A DNA stretch of 38,039 nucleotides from Paenibacillus sp. YN15 (GTDB taxonomy: Bacteria; Bacillota; Bacilli; Paenibacillales; NBRC-103111). Both the position numbers and the translations under genes were made by a program. The notes under the pieces are model-generated. The model was not told where the DNA came from. It was given only the letters and a program-made list of their open reading frames with translations, and did not search any database. This document shows, in pieces, positions 36,492-38,039 of the stretch (within the stretch, counting starts at the first letter, position 1; each line of letters starts with the position of its first letter). The DNA lies in contig NZ_QMFA01000056.1 of NCBI RefSeq assembly GCF_003285005.1, forward strand, positions 1 to 38,039. The letters run 5' to 3'.

Positions 36492-37481
36492 TTAGTAGAG
36501 TATATTAAAAAATTCCTCTAATCTCCATAGGTCACCTTTCTCCGAGTATTTTCCTTCTTTCATAAAAAAATCGGTAAATCCTGGAGCATCACTTTCTTGA
36601 ATGATTACATATTTAGCCGCATTACTAGATATCATTCTAAATGCTGGATCTGACAACTTCTTAGTGACCACAACTATTGGTTTGTCCTTACGAATGGCAC
36701 TTATGATATTAGTTTGTATCTGTTCATCGTTAAATCCGTAACCAATACACAAAAAACTTTGAGCCTTTGCGATGTAGTCATCTGCAATATGTATTACATC
36801 CCTAGAAGGAGGTTGGGCTATCGAACGATACTTTTCTGAACCTGGGGGAATAATCTTTGGATGCATTTGTTCTGGTATTTTTCGTTGCAAAGGTACTGAA
36901 TATATATTTCCGTTGTCATGTTCGAACCAATCTAAAGATCCATGTACTTTCAACAAATTAACATTACACTTACCCTTTGCTAATTGAATGTCAATTTTTC
37001 TAATATAACGTCCATCACAAAGAGTATTTACTGATATATTGAATTGATCACAAGAATACTCAATTACCCGATCATAATTTGTCGTAACTACATTCACTTG
37101 CTTAGGATGAGGTACACACATTGCATGAAGAAGCTTTCCTAAAGGCAAAGTAATTTCATTCTTTAAAACTCTATAAAACAACTGTAAATCGTGTTCAGCA
37201 ATTAATTCCCACGTATTTCTTGTAATGTCCTGCATAATCTCTTCGAGCAAGTTTATACCCGTCAATGCACTCTCCAAGTCTTTTCCATCCTTCAATCGTC
37301 CCTGAAATATCCTCCAGTCTTCATCAGAGTCATATTTTAAACCAAGTTGAGCAATTAAATGACTCGCTAATTGTGGCATTCCAGGGATTCCGTAAGGCAT
37401 TGTACCGCCTGTACCAATTAGAATCAATGGAACATCTTGAGTGTATTTTTGAATTAACCTAAACGTAGCCTCCCGATCCAT
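36492..37481 (-). CDS. SIR2-like NADase of a SIR2-HerA defence system
   Basis: The product is 329 residues with a SIR2 fold: a Gly-rich nucleotide loop (LIGTGGTMPYGIPGMPQL), TTNYD with N135 and D137, catalytic-type H180 in LLKVHGSLDW, and CIGYGFND in the last Rossmann part. In defence systems such proteins degrade NAD+ when a phage is sensed. The loop departs from the classical GAG(I/A)S motif but the Asn and His needed for hydrolysis are present. The ribosome site AAGGATG precedes ATG 37481. First gene of the operon. Confidence 0.88.
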   Translation of the reverse strand: MDREATFRLIQKYTQDVPLILIGTGGTMPYGIPGMPQLASHLIAQLGLKYDSDEDWRIFQGRLKDGKDLESALTGINLLEEIMQDITRNTWELIAEHDLQLFYRVLKNEITLPLGKLLHAMCVPHPKQVNVVTTNYDRVIEYSCDQFNISVNTLCDGRYIRKIDIQLAKGKCNVNLLKVHGSLDWFEHDNGNIYSVPLQRKIPEQMHPKIIPPGSEKYRSIAQPPSRDVIHIADDYIAKAQSFLCIGYGFNDEQIQTNIISAIRKDKPIVVVTKKLSDPAFRMISSNAAKYVIIQESDAPGFTDFFMKEGKYSEKGDLWRLEEFFNILY

Positions 37482-37976
37482 TTAAAATCATCCTTCGTGT
37501 CATTTTTCTTATATTTACATTATTCTCCACCGAGATTCAGATTCCTCCACTACATATTTTTTTCTGAATGATTCCTGAAATCATGAATTAAGTCTCTCCC
37601 AATACATTTGTGTTCACCCTATCTAAAACAAAAGACAATGCCGCGGCATTAGCTCAATGGTCTCGCTCGTATTCTTCTCCATACAATGGCCAAGGTCAAT
37701 AACTGATTTAAATACTAACAATAATTTCTTTTTGAGTGTTAGAAAACGAAATCAATCTCAACCACAAAAAACTTATAAGATGAATTTAAATATCCATCTT
37801 ACAGATCACGATGTGACAATATTCAACGATTATTATCTGAGGCTTGTTAAACAAAACTTTTCAGATCAACCTATAAATCGCGATAGGTATGATGCCTTTC
37901 GGTAGGATGATGTTTTCTATATCGTACAGAACATTATTGTTCTAAGGCAAGTTTTCCCCATACAATATCACAAAAT
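37482..37976. other. Non-coding stretch upstream of SIR2
   Basis: It must hold the SIR2-HerA promoter; no confident -35/-10 is assigned. It contains a 14-base palindrome AATGCCGCGGCATT (37637-37650). An open frame at 37657-37905 lacks a ribosome site and recognisable content, so I do not call it a gene. Confidence 0.45.
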
Positions 37977-37980
37977 CATG

Positions 37981-38039
37981 ACCACCCGTCAAACGGGTGG
38001 TTTGCTCTGCGGCTATAAGCCTTTGTCACCGGCTAGCGT
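37981..38039 (+). mobile_element. IS200/IS605-like end, cut by the window edge
   Basis: ACCACCCGT-CAA-ACGGGTGGT (37981-38001) is a 9-base stem with a 3-base loop. It is followed by GCGGCTATAAGCC, a pattern I associate with the subterminal hairpins of IS200/IS605-type elements carrying tnpB. The coding part lies outside the window. A simple terminator is the alternative. Confidence 0.45.

Noticed and set aside
37643-37670. tRNA-like 5' half (GCGGCATTAGCTCAATGGT)
   Set aside because: The D-stem cannot close, and there is no anticodon arm or T-loop downstream, so it is not a tRNA. It could be a chance match or a remnant.
37657-37905. Open frame of 82 codons upstream of SIR2
   Set aside because: No ribosome site, low-complexity content, and no recognisable family. 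It probably overlaps the SIR2 upstream region by chance.
1-38039. CRISPR array
   Set aside because: No regularly spaced direct repeats with unique spacers were found anywhere in the window.

Overview
The window looks like chromosome of a Gram-positive Bacillales bacterium of the Paenibacillus/Cohnella type. The reasons are a YesM/YesN two-component pair feeding a CUT1 sugar ABC transporter, strong AGGAGG-type ribosome binding sites, large modular secreted glycosidases, and gene families common in Paenibacillaceae. This assignment rests on gene content and style; no database search was possible. Base composition appears to fall into two zones: a moderate-GC carbohydrate locus on the left and AT-rich accessory DNA on the right.

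Layout. (1) 1-1.2 kb: debris, with short repeats, a tiny ORF with a terminator, a decapitated response-regulator receiver and a frameshifted DUF5348-like gene. (2) 1.25-20.4 kb, all on the minus strand: a glycan-use locus. In transcription order it holds a GH92 alpha-mannosidase pseudogene, a 1607-residue secreted modular glycoside hydrolase, YesM sensor kinase, YesN regulator, lipoprotein sugar-binding protein, two permeases, an RraA-like pseudogene, a GH38-like glycosidase, a small cupin, and an in-frame chimera of a short-chain dehydrogenase with the tail of mannonate dehydratase (UxuA). GH38, GH92 and UxuA remnants point to mannose-containing or uronate glycans. A divergent plus-strand acetylxylan-esterase-type gene (20.76-21.74 kb) shares a promoter and leader with the secreted hydrolase, so the two are probably co-regulated. 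(3) 21.8-25.8 kb: mobile-element wreckage. It holds a 5'-truncated, frameshifted group II intron and two C-terminal stubs of tyrosine recombinases, which bracket a retropepsin-like protein, its small partner and a PIN-like protein. (4) 25.9-37.5 kb: a defence island. It has a plus-strand PD-(D/E)XK nuclease-like gene broken by an in-frame amber codon, then on the minus strand a complete Wadjet operon (jetA-jetB-jetC-jetD) and, upstream of it, a SIR2-HerA operon with a third, unrecognised zinc-ribbon-like gene. (5) 37.5-38.0 kb: non-coding DNA ending in a hairpin that resembles an IS200/IS605-family end.

How it works together. In region 2, YesM would sense a sugar signal outside the cell and YesN would activate the transporter and hydrolase genes. 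The secreted hydrolase and esterase would release oligosaccharides, the ABC system would import them, and GH38/cupin/dehydrogenase products would process them inside. Several parts are visibly broken (GH92, RraA, SDR/UxuA, the esterase amber), so the pathway seems to be decaying. In region 4, Wadjet would cut small circular plasmids, and SIR2-HerA would act against phage through NAD+ depletion and/or nucleic-acid processing.

Most notable for follow-up: the third gene of the SIR2-HerA operon, three otherwise open genes each interrupted by an in-frame TAG, the SDR::UxuA chimera, and the shared promoter between hydrolase and esterase.
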